Assembly: GCA_021815245.1 (NCBI GenBank)
Contig: JAKAHF010000186.1
Location: forward strand, 1 to 5,686
Direction: 5' to 3'
DNA: 5,686 nt
Origin: Actinomycetes bacterium
Lineage (GTDB): Bacteria; Actinomycetota; Thermoleophilia; RBG-16-64-13
Made by a program: the position numbers and the translations under genes. Positions 1-5,093 of this stretch are shown piece after piece. The notes beneath the pieces are model-generated. The model was given only the letters and a program-made list of their open reading frames with translations. It searched no databases and had not been told where the DNA came from. Each line of letters starts with the position of its first letter. The stretch's first letter is position 1.

Positions 1-287
1 TTCTCGAGCCCGGTGAGCTGCGGGTAGAGGTAGGGATAGTGCGAGATGACCCCGATGCTCCTGCGGTACGCCACCGAGTCGTCGCGCAGCTCCCGATCAT
101 GCACCCGGATGCTCCCCTCGAGGGGATGGAGCAGACCGGCGATGAGCTTGAGCAGCGTTGTCTTGCCGGCGCCGTTGGGACCGAACATGGTGAGCACCGA
201 GCCGGGCTCGACACGCAGACTCACGTCTTTCAGCACCCGGAGCGGGCCGAACGAGAAGGAAACGCCGTCTACCTCGATCGCAGCCAT
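1..287 (-). CDS. ccmA: Heme exporter ATP-binding protein CcmA (partial, N-terminal 95 residues)
   Basis: This is the start of an ABC-transporter ATPase that runs off the left edge of the window. The visible part begins MAAIEVDGVSFSFG and contains a perfect Walker A, GPNGAGKTT, at residues 36-44. At the Q-loop position it has ISHYPYLYPQLTGLE (residues 81-95), with a His (H83) where most ABC ATPases have Gln. From memory, a His here followed by an LY..LT..E pattern is typical of CcmA. In System I, CcmA hydrolyses ATP in the cytoplasm with CcmB and CcmC to release heme-loaded CcmE. The ATG lies 7 nt after the ccmF stop, with no strong Shine-Dalgarno, so translation probably depends on reading through from ccmF. 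The signature motif, Walker B and H-loop lie outside the window. The assignment rests on the ATPase motifs plus the ccmE-ccmF context. Confidence 0.87.
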   Translation of the reverse strand, partial: MAAIEVDGVSFSFGPLRVLKDVSLRVEPGSVLTMFGPNGAGKTTLLKLIAGLLHPLEGSIRVHDRELRDDSVAYRRSIGVISHYPYLYPQLTGLE

Positions 288-294
288 GCCGCCG

Positions 295-2217
295 TCATTT
301 CTTCGAGGACTCGGAACGGCGTCGCGGACGCAGTGTCCACAGGGCTACGAGACTCCCGAGGCTCATGATCGCGCCTCCGATCCACAGCCACACGATCAAG
401 GGGTGCGATTCGAGTCTGATGCTGACACTCGTGCCGTCCCGCTCGACGGCGAGTAGCGACACGTAGACGTCGCCGCCAAGGGAGGTGTGCCGGGCGACAC
501 GCGTCCATACCTGCTCGCTCGCCGGGTAGTAGTCGAGCGACGGCAGCATCGCGCCGCGGTAGGCTCCATCCACGGTGAGGTCGAGCACGGCCTGCGTGAC
601 GCTCTTGTCGGTGTTGTTCTGGGCCTGGTAGACAAGGTCTTTGTACTCCACCTGGATGTCACCGAGCGTGAGAGTCTCTCCCGCGGCCAACTCCCCTTCG
701 ACCGACTGCTTGTACGCCCACGATCCGGCGATGCCGATCACCAAGATCAGCAGACCGAGATGCACCAGCAAGGCTCCATAGCGCCGCTGGTTGCGGAGAT
801 CGCGGCCGAGCATCAGCAGCACCGCTGTGACTGCCATGGCCGAGAGGACGAAGGCGGCAAGCGGATAGGGCTTGTGCACTCCCGATGCCAGTAGGACTGC
901 GAGAACAACGACCGCTACGATCGCCGATACGCCCAAGTCTATGGGCAGGCGCCGCTTCGCGGCACGCACGGGTGCCACCAACGTGCAGAGAACCAGGAGC
1001 GCGAGCAGAACCAGGCCGAGCGGCGCCGTCACCGCGTTGAAGAACTTCTCGCCCAGAAGAACTTCGTTGCCTCTGAAGGCCTTGGCGAGCGGAGGGAAGA
1101 TCACACCCCAAAGCACGAAGAACGTGATCACGCAGAGAAGCACGGCCGTGTAGAGGAGATTCGACGAGTCACCAAAGACCGACGAGGCCGGGGCCGTCGT
1201 TCTCAGTGAGGACGCGCGTTTCGCGATGACGGCCACCGACAGAACCAGCATGATGATGAGAAACGCGGCGAACCAGGGGATCAGACCGGCGTCCGAGAAA
1301 GCGTGCACCGATTGCGCGACGCCCGAGCGGGTGAGGAAGGTGCCGAAGACCGTCAGCAAGAAGGTCGCCGCGGCGAGCGAGACCACCCAGACCTGCAGGC
1401 GCTTCCGACGTTGGGCGCTGATGGCGGCATGTAGCAGGGCGGTAGCGGTGAGCCACGGGATGAGCGAGGCGTTCTCGACCGGGTCCCAAGCCCAGTAGCC
1501 TCCCCAACCGAGGGTCACGTACGCCCACCACGCGCCCACAACGTTGCCGACGGTCAGGAAGAGCCAACCGACCAAGGTCCACGTGCGCAGGGCCGCGATC
1601 CAGGTATTCATGGGAGTGCGGGCCCAGAGACCCGCGATGGAGAGGCCGAAAGGCACCGCCATGGCTACAAAACCAAGATAGAGCGTGACCGGATGGATGA
1701 CCATGCCGGGGTTCTTGAGCTGCGGGTTGAGACCCACTCCGTCGGCTGGGGTCGGCACCAGTGGGTTGGGGGCGAAGGGATTGCAGTCGGGGCCCAGCAG
1801 CGTGAGAAGCGCGAAGAACAAGGTGACCGTGGAGAGTACCGCTGTCAGATAGGGCACCGATCTGGGGTCGCGCTTCTGGCCGCCACGCACTGCGATGACC
1901 GTGAAGACCGCCATCAGCACCAGCCATAGAAGCAGGGATCCCTGATTTCCGGCCCACAGCGCCGACACGGTGTAGGGGCCTGAGAGGGCGCGAGAACTAT
2001 GTTCGAAGACGTAGCGGTTACCGAAATCGCGCGCGATGAACGCGGCGAGCAGCAGCAGGATGGCGGCCACCGCCGCCGCCATCGCGACGTACGTGGCGCG
2101 CGTGCCCAGACGCGCCAGTGCGGGACGCTCGAGCGTGCGACTCAGCGCCGGCAGTACGAGGCCGCCGAAGCTTGCGATAGCGACGATGGCAAGCAGCGCA
2201 TACCCGGCGCCGCTCAC
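295..2217 (-). CDS. ccmF: Cytochrome c heme lyase CcmF (holocytochrome c synthase component)
   Basis: This polytopic membrane protein of 640 residues is close to the usual CcmF length of about 650. CcmF takes heme from CcmE and attaches it to CXXCH apocytochromes on the outer face of the membrane. The tryptophan-rich heme-handling (WWD) motif WGGYWAWDPVENAS is at residues 238-251. Four His match the family's heme ligands: H175 (VIHPVTLYLG), H263 (LLHAAIS), H305 (SVHAFSDAG) and H486 (LLVHLGLLILVIGIAGS). A long extracytoplasmic domain follows (about 503-605), then a last membrane helix and a basic tail. I chose the GTG at 2217. It overlaps the ccmE stop as GTGA, and GAGG lies about 8 nt upstream. 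An ATG at 2244 in the same frame would add nine residues (MPQQVRGGP) but has no ribosome site and a 31-bp overlap. The next gene, ccmA, starts 7 nt downstream. Confidence 0.96.
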   Translation of the reverse strand: MSGAGYALLAIVAIASFGGLVLPALSRTLERPALARLGTRATYVAMAAAVAAILLLLAAFIARDFGNRYVFEHSSRALSGPYTVSALWAGNQGSLLLWLVLMAVFTVIAVRGGQKRDPRSVPYLTAVLSTVTLFFALLTLLGPDCNPFAPNPLVPTPADGVGLNPQLKNPGMVIHPVTLYLGFVAMAVPFGLSIAGLWARTPMNTWIAALRTWTLVGWLFLTVGNVVGAWWAYVTLGWGGYWAWDPVENASLIPWLTATALLHAAISAQRRKRLQVWVVSLAAATFLLTVFGTFLTRSGVAQSVHAFSDAGLIPWFAAFLIIMLVLSVAVIAKRASSLRTTAPASSVFGDSSNLLYTAVLLCVITFFVLWGVIFPPLAKAFRGNEVLLGEKFFNAVTAPLGLVLLALLVLCTLVAPVRAAKRRLPIDLGVSAIVAVVVLAVLLASGVHKPYPLAAFVLSAMAVTAVLLMLGRDLRNQRRYGALLVHLGLLILVIGIAGSWAYKQSVEGELAAGETLTLGDIQVEYKDLVYQAQNNTDKSVTQAVLDLTVDGAYRGAMLPSLDYYPASEQVWTRVARHTSLGGDVYVSLLAVERDGTSVSIRLESHPLIVWLWIGGAIMSLGSLVALWTLRPRRRSESSKK

Positions 2218-2642
2218 GGGGCCGCCTCGTACTTGCTGGGGCATTTCGTGATCAGGCTGTCGGCCAAGAAGGCGCCGTTGCCGTCGTAGTCACCCTCGGC
2301 GACAACTTCGAAGCCGGGCTCGTTCCTGAACGCGTCGGGCAGCGCACTATCGAAAACGATCGTCATGGTCTGGGTCTGCTCCGCGCGGTCATAGACCGCG
2401 AACTCGTAGTGTGTGCCGCTGCCTTCCAACGAGTCTCCGACGAGCTGGCCCGAAACCCGCACATGCTCGGCGGCGCCGAGGGCTTTGAGCTCTGAGACCG
2501 AGTAGTAGTAGACGGCTCCCCGGCCCAAACCGACCCACAGCAGTACACCGATGGCGATCACGAGCACGATGAGGCCTACGATCAGCCTGACTTTTCGGGG
2601 GTTACGTCTGTGGGGAGGGCTGGATGACTGAGTGTCTGTCAT
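2214..2642 (-). CDS. ccmE: Cytochrome c maturation heme chaperone CcmE, CXXXY variant
   Basis: This 142-residue membrane-anchored heme chaperone binds heme covalently outside the membrane and passes it to CcmF. A basic cytoplasmic N-terminus (HRRNPRKVR, 11-19) precedes one membrane helix (about 20-39). An OB-fold-like domain follows, with YYYSVSEL (45-52), HVRVSGQLVGDSLEG (60-74) and YEFAVYDR (79-86). Near the C-terminus it reads FEVVAEGDYDGNGAFLADSLITKC, then PSKYEAAP. Classical CcmE has a His-centred HXXXY heme attachment site here. This protein has C134-P-S-K-Y138, the Cys form known from archaea and some bacteria such as Desulfovibrio. The tail after Tyr138 is only four residues. The ATG is preceded by GGAG with a 5-nt spacer. 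The stop overlaps the ccmF GTG by 4 bp, which implies translational coupling. Confidence 0.95.
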   Translation of the reverse strand: MTDTQSSSPPHRRNPRKVRLIVGLIVLVIAIGVLLWVGLGRGAVYYYSVSELKALGAAEHVRVSGQLVGDSLEGSGTHYEFAVYDRAEQTQTMTIVFDSALPDAFRNEPGFEVVAEGDYDGNGAFLADSLITKCPSKYEAAP

Positions 2643-2690
2643 CGATACTCCAATGTGTTTCGTGGTAGTCGAGAAGAAATGGATCGAACT

Positions 2691-2706
2691 CGCCCCGTGC
2701 GGGGCG
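2691..2706 (-). other. GC-rich hairpin in the leader of ccmE
   Basis: A perfect inverted repeat, CGCCCCG / CGGGGCG, is separated by only 2 nt (more realistically a 6-bp stem with a 4-nt loop). It sits in the 99-nt gap between the small ORF stop at 2742 and the ccmE start at 2642. No run of T follows it on the minus strand (AGTTCGATCCATTTC), so it is a poor intrinsic terminator. A role in mRNA stability, partial termination or attenuation between the small gene and ccmE is possible but not shown. Confidence 0.4.
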
Positions 2707-2741
2707 GACTCCAGGGATGTATGTGCAGCCTGTCAGCGCAC

Positions 2742-2900
2742 CTACTTGCCGCCGCCGGCAGAAGCGATCGTACTCACGCCGGCCTGAGCGGCGCCGATGG
2801 TCGCAGTGATGGGGCTACCGCACGAGACAAGCGCGAACGAGACCGCGGTCGGGCACGCAACCAGCGTCCCTATCGCACACCCGGCAAGTCTGTCGATCAT
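2742..2900 (-). CDS. Small putative lipoprotein or membrane peptide, 52 aa
   Basis: I do not recognise this family. The ORF begins MIDRLAGCAIGTLVACPTAV and ends TIASAGGGK. It has a good ribosome site (GGAG, 6 nt before the ATG), and about 40 of its 52 codons end in G or C, which fits coding DNA here. A hydrophobic stretch (about 5-27) ends in LVSC at 24-27, matching a lipobox, with the remaining 25 residues Ala/Gly/Ser/Thr-rich and almost uncharged. It contains three Cys (8, 16, 27). It could be a tiny lipoprotein or a single-helix membrane peptide. It lies between a b5-like lipoprotein and ccmE, all on the same strand, and just downstream of a candidate promoter. A link to cytochrome maturation, for example a CcmD-like small helper, is only positional: it shows no CcmD signature. 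It is short enough to be missed by gene callers. Confidence 0.5.
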   Translation of the reverse strand: MIDRLAGCAIGTLVACPTAVSFALVSCGSPITATIGAAQAGVSTIASAGGGK

Positions 2901-2922
2901 CGTCGACTCCGTTCACGCACGC

Positions 2923-2943
2923 TTGCTTCACGCAGAGAAGCAA
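2923..2943. promoter_or_regulatory. 7-7-7 dyad at the expected transcript start of the ccm unit
   Basis: A perfect inverted repeat has arms TTGCTTC and GAAGCAA with a 7-nt centre. Its outer base coincides with the last base of the candidate -10 box (2943-2948), so it would cover the transcription start of the small ORF-ccmEFA unit. That position suits an operator. As RNA it would be a short stem-loop right at the 5' end, or, for a transcript coming from the b5 lipoprotein gene, a stem-loop 10 nt after its stop. There is no T tract, so an intrinsic terminator is less likely. The regulator is unknown. Confidence 0.4.
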
Positions 2944-2972
2944 CTATACCGGTTAGGGGGCTAGCGAGCCAA
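2943..2972 (-). promoter_or_regulatory. Candidate promoter of the small ORF-ccmE-ccmF-ccmA unit
   Basis: On the minus strand, TTGGCT (2972-2967, 4 of 6 to the sigma-70 -35 consensus) is followed after 18 nt by TATAGT (2948-2943, 5 of 6 to the -10 consensus). Transcription would start near 2936, about 36 nt before the ATG of the 52-residue ORF. The -35 lies within the last codons of the b5 lipoprotein gene. It is a match by eye and is unsupported by any start-site data. Confidence 0.4.
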
Positions 2973-3384
2973 CTACGGGCATCCTCTGAAGGGCGGCTCT
3001 CATGCGAGAAGGCGCCTGGGCGATCACGTCGGAGAGGTCGCGGCCCGCAGTGGCGCCGAGGTTGCACTGGGTATGATCTCCGTTGGCCCAGAAGCCGCTA
3101 CCCGACACGTCATAGACCACCCCGTCGACGGCGACATAGGCCGGATTGCCGTTCTGACCGTCGAACTTCGCGAGTTCGTCGAGTGTGAACGTCTTGGCCT
3201 GAGTGTCTGACGAGGATGTAGACCCTGTGACGCTCGTGGAACTGCCCGAGACGCCGGTCGTGGTCGGGCCGGTCGAGTCGACACCTCCCGAGTCGGCCTG
3301 CCCGCACGCCACGAGAGCAAGAGCACTGATCAACATGAGCCCGGCGAGGACGACCATCGCAAGGTATCGAGTGGTGGGTCTCAT
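2953..3384 (-). CDS. Cytochrome b5-like heme-binding domain lipoprotein
   Basis: This 143-residue exported protein has a lipoprotein signal, MRPTTRYLAMVVLAGLMLIS then ALALVACG, with lipobox LVAC and lipidated Cys27. A Ser/Thr/Gly-rich linker follows (about 31-62), then a bacterial cytochrome b5-like domain (about 64-142): KTFTLDELAKFDG, PAYVAVDGVVYDVSG, WANGDHTQCNLGA, GRDLSDVI and PVVGSL. These blocks match the small bacterial heme/steroid-binding b5 family. H104 fits one axial heme ligand. The usual second His, in a P-H-G-like motif, reads APSRM here (124-128), so bis-His ligation is doubtful. The chosen ATG has GAGGGG about 8-10 nt upstream. A start 31 codons further up would put the signal peptide inside the protein. 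The gene lies upstream of ccmE on the same strand and is divergent from the Fur-family regulator. An extracytoplasmic heme or electron carrier is plausible, but its substrate is unknown. Confidence 0.82.
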   Translation of the reverse strand: MRPTTRYLAMVVLAGLMLISALALVACGQADSGGVDSTGPTTTGVSGSSTSVTGSTSSSDTQAKTFTLDELAKFDGQNGNPAYVAVDGVVYDVSGSGFWANGDHTQCNLGATAGRDLSDVIAQAPSRMRAALQRMPVVGSLAP

Positions 3385-3498
3385 CGCATCTTCCCCTCTC
3401 GCAGGCGAGACAGTTGAGTATGGCGCACACTGTAGCGCGCGGGGGCGGTCGCTGCCACCTGCAGCGAGTGGCTCCACTTGTGCAGTTTGATCCGGTCA

Positions 3499-3527
3499 TT
3501 GCCGGTATCGGGCGGTTCTGCTAGTGT
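3499..3527 (+). promoter_or_regulatory. Candidate promoter of the zur-znuA unit
   Basis: TTGCCG (3499-3504, 4 of 6 to the -35 consensus) is followed after exactly 17 nt by TAGTGT (3522-3527, a weak TANNNT -10). Transcription would begin around 3534, about 70 nt before the ATG at 3606. The Fur/Zur-type palindrome starts at 3536, so a bound regulator would block initiation. Confidence 0.42.
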
Positions 3528-3535
3528 GGCTGCGT

Positions 3536-3556
3536 AAATAGAAATCATTTTCATTT
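3536..3556. promoter_or_regulatory. Putative Fur/Zur-box operator
   Basis: An AT-rich imperfect palindrome stands out from the GC-rich surroundings. The arms AAATAGAAAT (3536-3545) and ATTTTCATTT (3547-3556) flank a central C and agree at 8 of 10 paired positions. The core resembles the TGAAAAT-N-ATTTTCA pattern of Fur-superfamily, especially actinobacterial Zur, boxes; the right half is an exact match. It lies 50 bp before the start of a Fur-family regulator gene and over the expected transcription start, so autoregulation of this gene and znuA is the simplest reading. Its distance from the leftward b5 lipoprotein start (about 150 bp) leaves control of that gene open. Confidence 0.6.
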
Positions 3557-3581
3557 GGCTTCGCGACGCGAGGGTGAGTGT

Positions 3582-3589
3582 GGAGGAGG
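3582..3589 (+). promoter_or_regulatory. Shine-Dalgarno-like GGAGGAGG far from the zur start
   Basis: A strong GGAGGAGG is followed by 16 nt before the ATG at 3606, which is longer than the usual 5-9 nt. No in-frame ATG, GTG or TTG lies between. The in-frame TTG at 3555 has no ribosome site and falls inside the operator. The ATG is therefore kept as the start, with unusual spacing noted. Confidence 0.4.
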
Positions 3590-3605
3590 TGCACGACAAG
3601 CCGTC

Positions 3606-4064
3606 ATGGATCTGGCAGTGACGACAGAGACACTGAGTCGCCATGGCTTCAAGCAGACCAGGCAGCGTCGGGCCGTCCTCGAGGTCATGACGACCGCCGC
3701 GAGTCGCATGACCGCCGCCGAGATCCATGCCGAAGCTCGTCGGAGGTGTCCTGAGCTCGGTCTGCCCACCGTGTATCGCACCCTCGAGATACTCGAGCGC
3801 GTACGGGCGATCCGCAGGGTGCACCTGGCCGGCAACTGCGAAGGTTTCGCGCCGGCGACACTGGTCGATGGCCATCATGTCGTGTGCGTCACGTGCGGCA
3901 AGGTGGCTGAGTTCGAGGGATGCAACATCGCTGCCCTGATCCCCGCTGCAACGAGGCAGACGGGCTTCGAGGTGCGCGAGCATTTCCTGGAACTGCTGGG
4001 TACCTGCGGAGATTGTTCGCGGGCCACCGCCGCGGACGCGTCCTCGTCCGGCGGAGGCACTTGA
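3606..4064 (+). CDS. zur: Fur-family metal-dependent repressor, probably Zur
   Basis: This cytoplasmic DNA-binding repressor of 152 residues is the normal size for the Fur family. The N-terminal winged helix contains HGFKQTRQRRAVLEVM (13-28) and the recognition-helix motif GLPTVYRTLEIL (52-63). The C-terminal dimerisation domain has two CXXC pairs, C94-V-T-C97 and C134-G-D-C137, that form the structural zinc site. It also has the sensor-type residues C78, H90, H91 and H126. A Cys in this sensor region and the znuA gene 2 nt downstream favour zinc over iron as the signal, though Fur or a manganese role cannot be excluded. The ATG at 3606 gives the family's usual N-terminus. An AT-rich palindrome upstream fits autorepression. 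The Ser/Gly-rich tail (140-152) overlaps the ribosome site of znuA. Confidence 0.85.
   Translation: MDLAVTTETLSRHGFKQTRQRRAVLEVMTTAASRMTAAEIHAEARRRCPELGLPTVYRTLEILERVRAIRRVHLAGNCEGFAPATLVDGHHVVCVTCGKVAEFEGCNIAALIPAATRQTGFEVREHFLELLGTCGDCSRATAADASSSGGGT
4053..4057 (+). promoter_or_regulatory. Ribosome binding site deciding the znuA start
   Basis: GGAGG lies inside the last codons of the regulator gene, 9 nt before the GTG at 4067. The ATG at 4082, five codons further in, has no comparable site, so the GTG is preferred. Confidence 0.6.
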
Positions 4065-4066
4065 AC

Positions 4067-5065
4067 GTGCTTGGCCGGCATATGATCGGAGCCGGGCGCC
4101 TTCTCGTGGGGGTCCTTCTACTGGGGGCGACCGCCTCTTTCGCGGCGTGCGGCAGCAGTGATCCAGGCGCCGGTATCGGCGAAGCCGGCGATGGGCGCCC
4201 GCAGATACTGGCCGTAGAGACGTTTCTCGCGGACATCACGCGAAACGTGGCAGGAGACGTAGTGAACGTGCGGTCGCTCGTGCCCGTTGCCGCCGACCCC
4301 CATGCCTTTGAACTCACTCCGGCCGACGCCGTGAAGGTCGCCACGTGCGACGTGCTGGTCTTCAACGGCGCGGGTTTCGAGCCGAACATGCAACAGATGC
4401 TCGAGAACATCGGAGATGGCGCGATGGTCATCGAAGCAGCGGTCGGTTTGGCGAGCCGTACCGCGCGCGAGGGCGAGGCGTCCGACGACCACGAGACGCC
4501 GGTCGATGGCGAGACCGCCGCGCACGGTCATGATCAAGGCGATCCGCACTTCTGGCTCGATCCGACCCTGGTGGTGAAGTACGTCGAGAATATCCGCGAC
4601 GGTCTCAGCACGTTCGACCCCGGTCACGCCGCCGCCTTCGCCGCGAATGCGGCCGCATACATCGATTCACTCAAGGAACTTGACTCGTGGATCGCCGAGC
4701 AAGTGGCCGCCATCCCGGCCGATAGGCGACTTCTTGTGACCAACCACGAGAGCCTGGGCTACTACGCCGACCGGTACGGATTCACCGTCGTGGGCACGAT
4801 CATGCCGAGCGTCAGCTCGGGCGCGGCGCCGTCGGCCCGGCAATTGGCCGAGCTGATAGGCACGATCCGCGAGACCGGCGTGCGTGCGATCTTCCTCGAG
4901 ACGGGGTCCAACCCCGACCTGGCCGAACAGGTGGCGGCCGAGACCGGCATCACCGTGGTCACGCAGCTCTATACCCATTCGCTCACCGCCGCCGGCGGAG
5001 CGGCACCGACCTACATCGACATGATGCGAGCCAACACCGAAGCCATAGTCACCGCGCTGAAGTAG
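4067..5065 (+). CDS. znuA: Zinc ABC transporter substrate-binding lipoprotein, ZnuA type
   Basis: This 332-residue extracytoplasmic metal-binding protein (cluster A-I) captures Zn2+ for an ABC importer. A signal peptide (RLLVGVLLLGATASFAAC, 11-28) ends in a lipobox-like FAAC, with Cys28 as the lipid anchor. Ligand motifs are in family order: ADPHAFELTPAD (H79), DPHFWLDP (H161), TNHESLGYYADRYG (H227) and IFLETGSNPDLAEQVA (E278). His rather than Glu at the third position favours zinc over manganese. Between the first two sites is a short acidic/His-rich loop (D140-H161, with HGHDQGDPH) of the kind that gathers zinc in ZnuA. The GTG start follows the regulator stop by 2 nt and has GGAGG 9 nt upstream, so the two genes form one unit. 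No znuB or znuC follows, because the next gene is convergent with zero spacing; the permease and ATPase must be encoded elsewhere. Confidence 0.92.
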   Translation: MLGRHMIGAGRLLVGVLLLGATASFAACGSSDPGAGIGEAGDGRPQILAVETFLADITRNVAGDVVNVRSLVPVAADPHAFELTPADAVKVATCDVLVFNGAGFEPNMQQMLENIGDGAMVIEAAVGLASRTAREGEASDDHETPVDGETAAHGHDQGDPHFWLDPTLVVKYVENIRDGLSTFDPGHAAAFAANAAAYIDSLKELDSWIAEQVAAIPADRRLLVTNHESLGYYADRYGFTVVGTIMPSVSSGAAPSARQLAELIGTIRETGVRAIFLETGSNPDLAEQVAAETGITVVTQLYTHSLTAAGGAAPTYIDMMRANTEAIVTALK

Positions 5066-5093
5066 CTAGATCTTGAATTCCGGGAGCTTCTTC
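5059..5093. terminator. Weak stem-loop over the convergent stop codons
   Basis: Arms GAAGTAGCT (5059-5067) and AGCTTCTTC (5085-5093) pair at 8 of 9 positions around a 17-nt loop. They span both stop codons. No T tract is present on either side, so this is at best a weak bidirectional terminator, but it is the only candidate between znuA and the phosphofructokinase gene. Confidence 0.2.

Larger units (their letters stand above)
3385..3605. other. Divergent intergenic control region
   Basis: This 221-bp space separates the b5 lipoprotein (leftward) from the Fur-family gene (rightward). It holds the rightward promoter, the AT-rich palindrome and a strong GGAGGAGG site listed separately. For the leftward gene the best -10 I can see is TACAGT on the minus strand (3434-3429), but the -35 at the right distance (TGGCAG) is poor, so I do not call a promoter there. 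I see no RNA gene or further ORF in it. Confidence 0.6.

Noticed and set aside
1169..1957. 262-codon alternative-frame ORF inside ccmF
   Set aside because: It is a shifted frame of the same strand. Only the ccmF frame shows membrane helices, the WWD motif and conserved His residues.
2643..2741. Possible tRNA fragment on the minus strand, suggested by GTTCGATCC (2689-2681) and a downstream CTACCA
   Set aside because: The flanking bases do not form a T-stem, there is no matching 5' acceptor strand, and no anticodon arm could be drawn.
2655..3188. Long plus-strand ORF (177 codons) across the small ORF and the b5 lipoprotein gene
   Set aside because: The protein is Arg-rich and featureless, as expected from the antisense of GC-rich coding DNA. 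The minus strand carries recognisable domains and ribosome sites in the same stretch.
3385..3477. N-terminal extension of the b5 lipoprotein from 3477
   Set aside because: It would place 31 non-hydrophobic residues before a clear lipoprotein signal peptide. The internal ATG at 3384 has a ribosome site.
3381..3983. 200-codon minus-strand ORF antisense to the Fur-family gene
   Set aside because: It overlaps the regulator's winged-helix and CXXC motifs on the other strand and runs through the promoter region. It shows no recognisable motifs.
3920..4066. N-terminal extension of ZnuA from 3920
   Set aside because: It would overlap the regulator's C-terminal zinc site in another frame and bury the signal peptide. 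The GTG at 4067 has GGAGG at a good distance.
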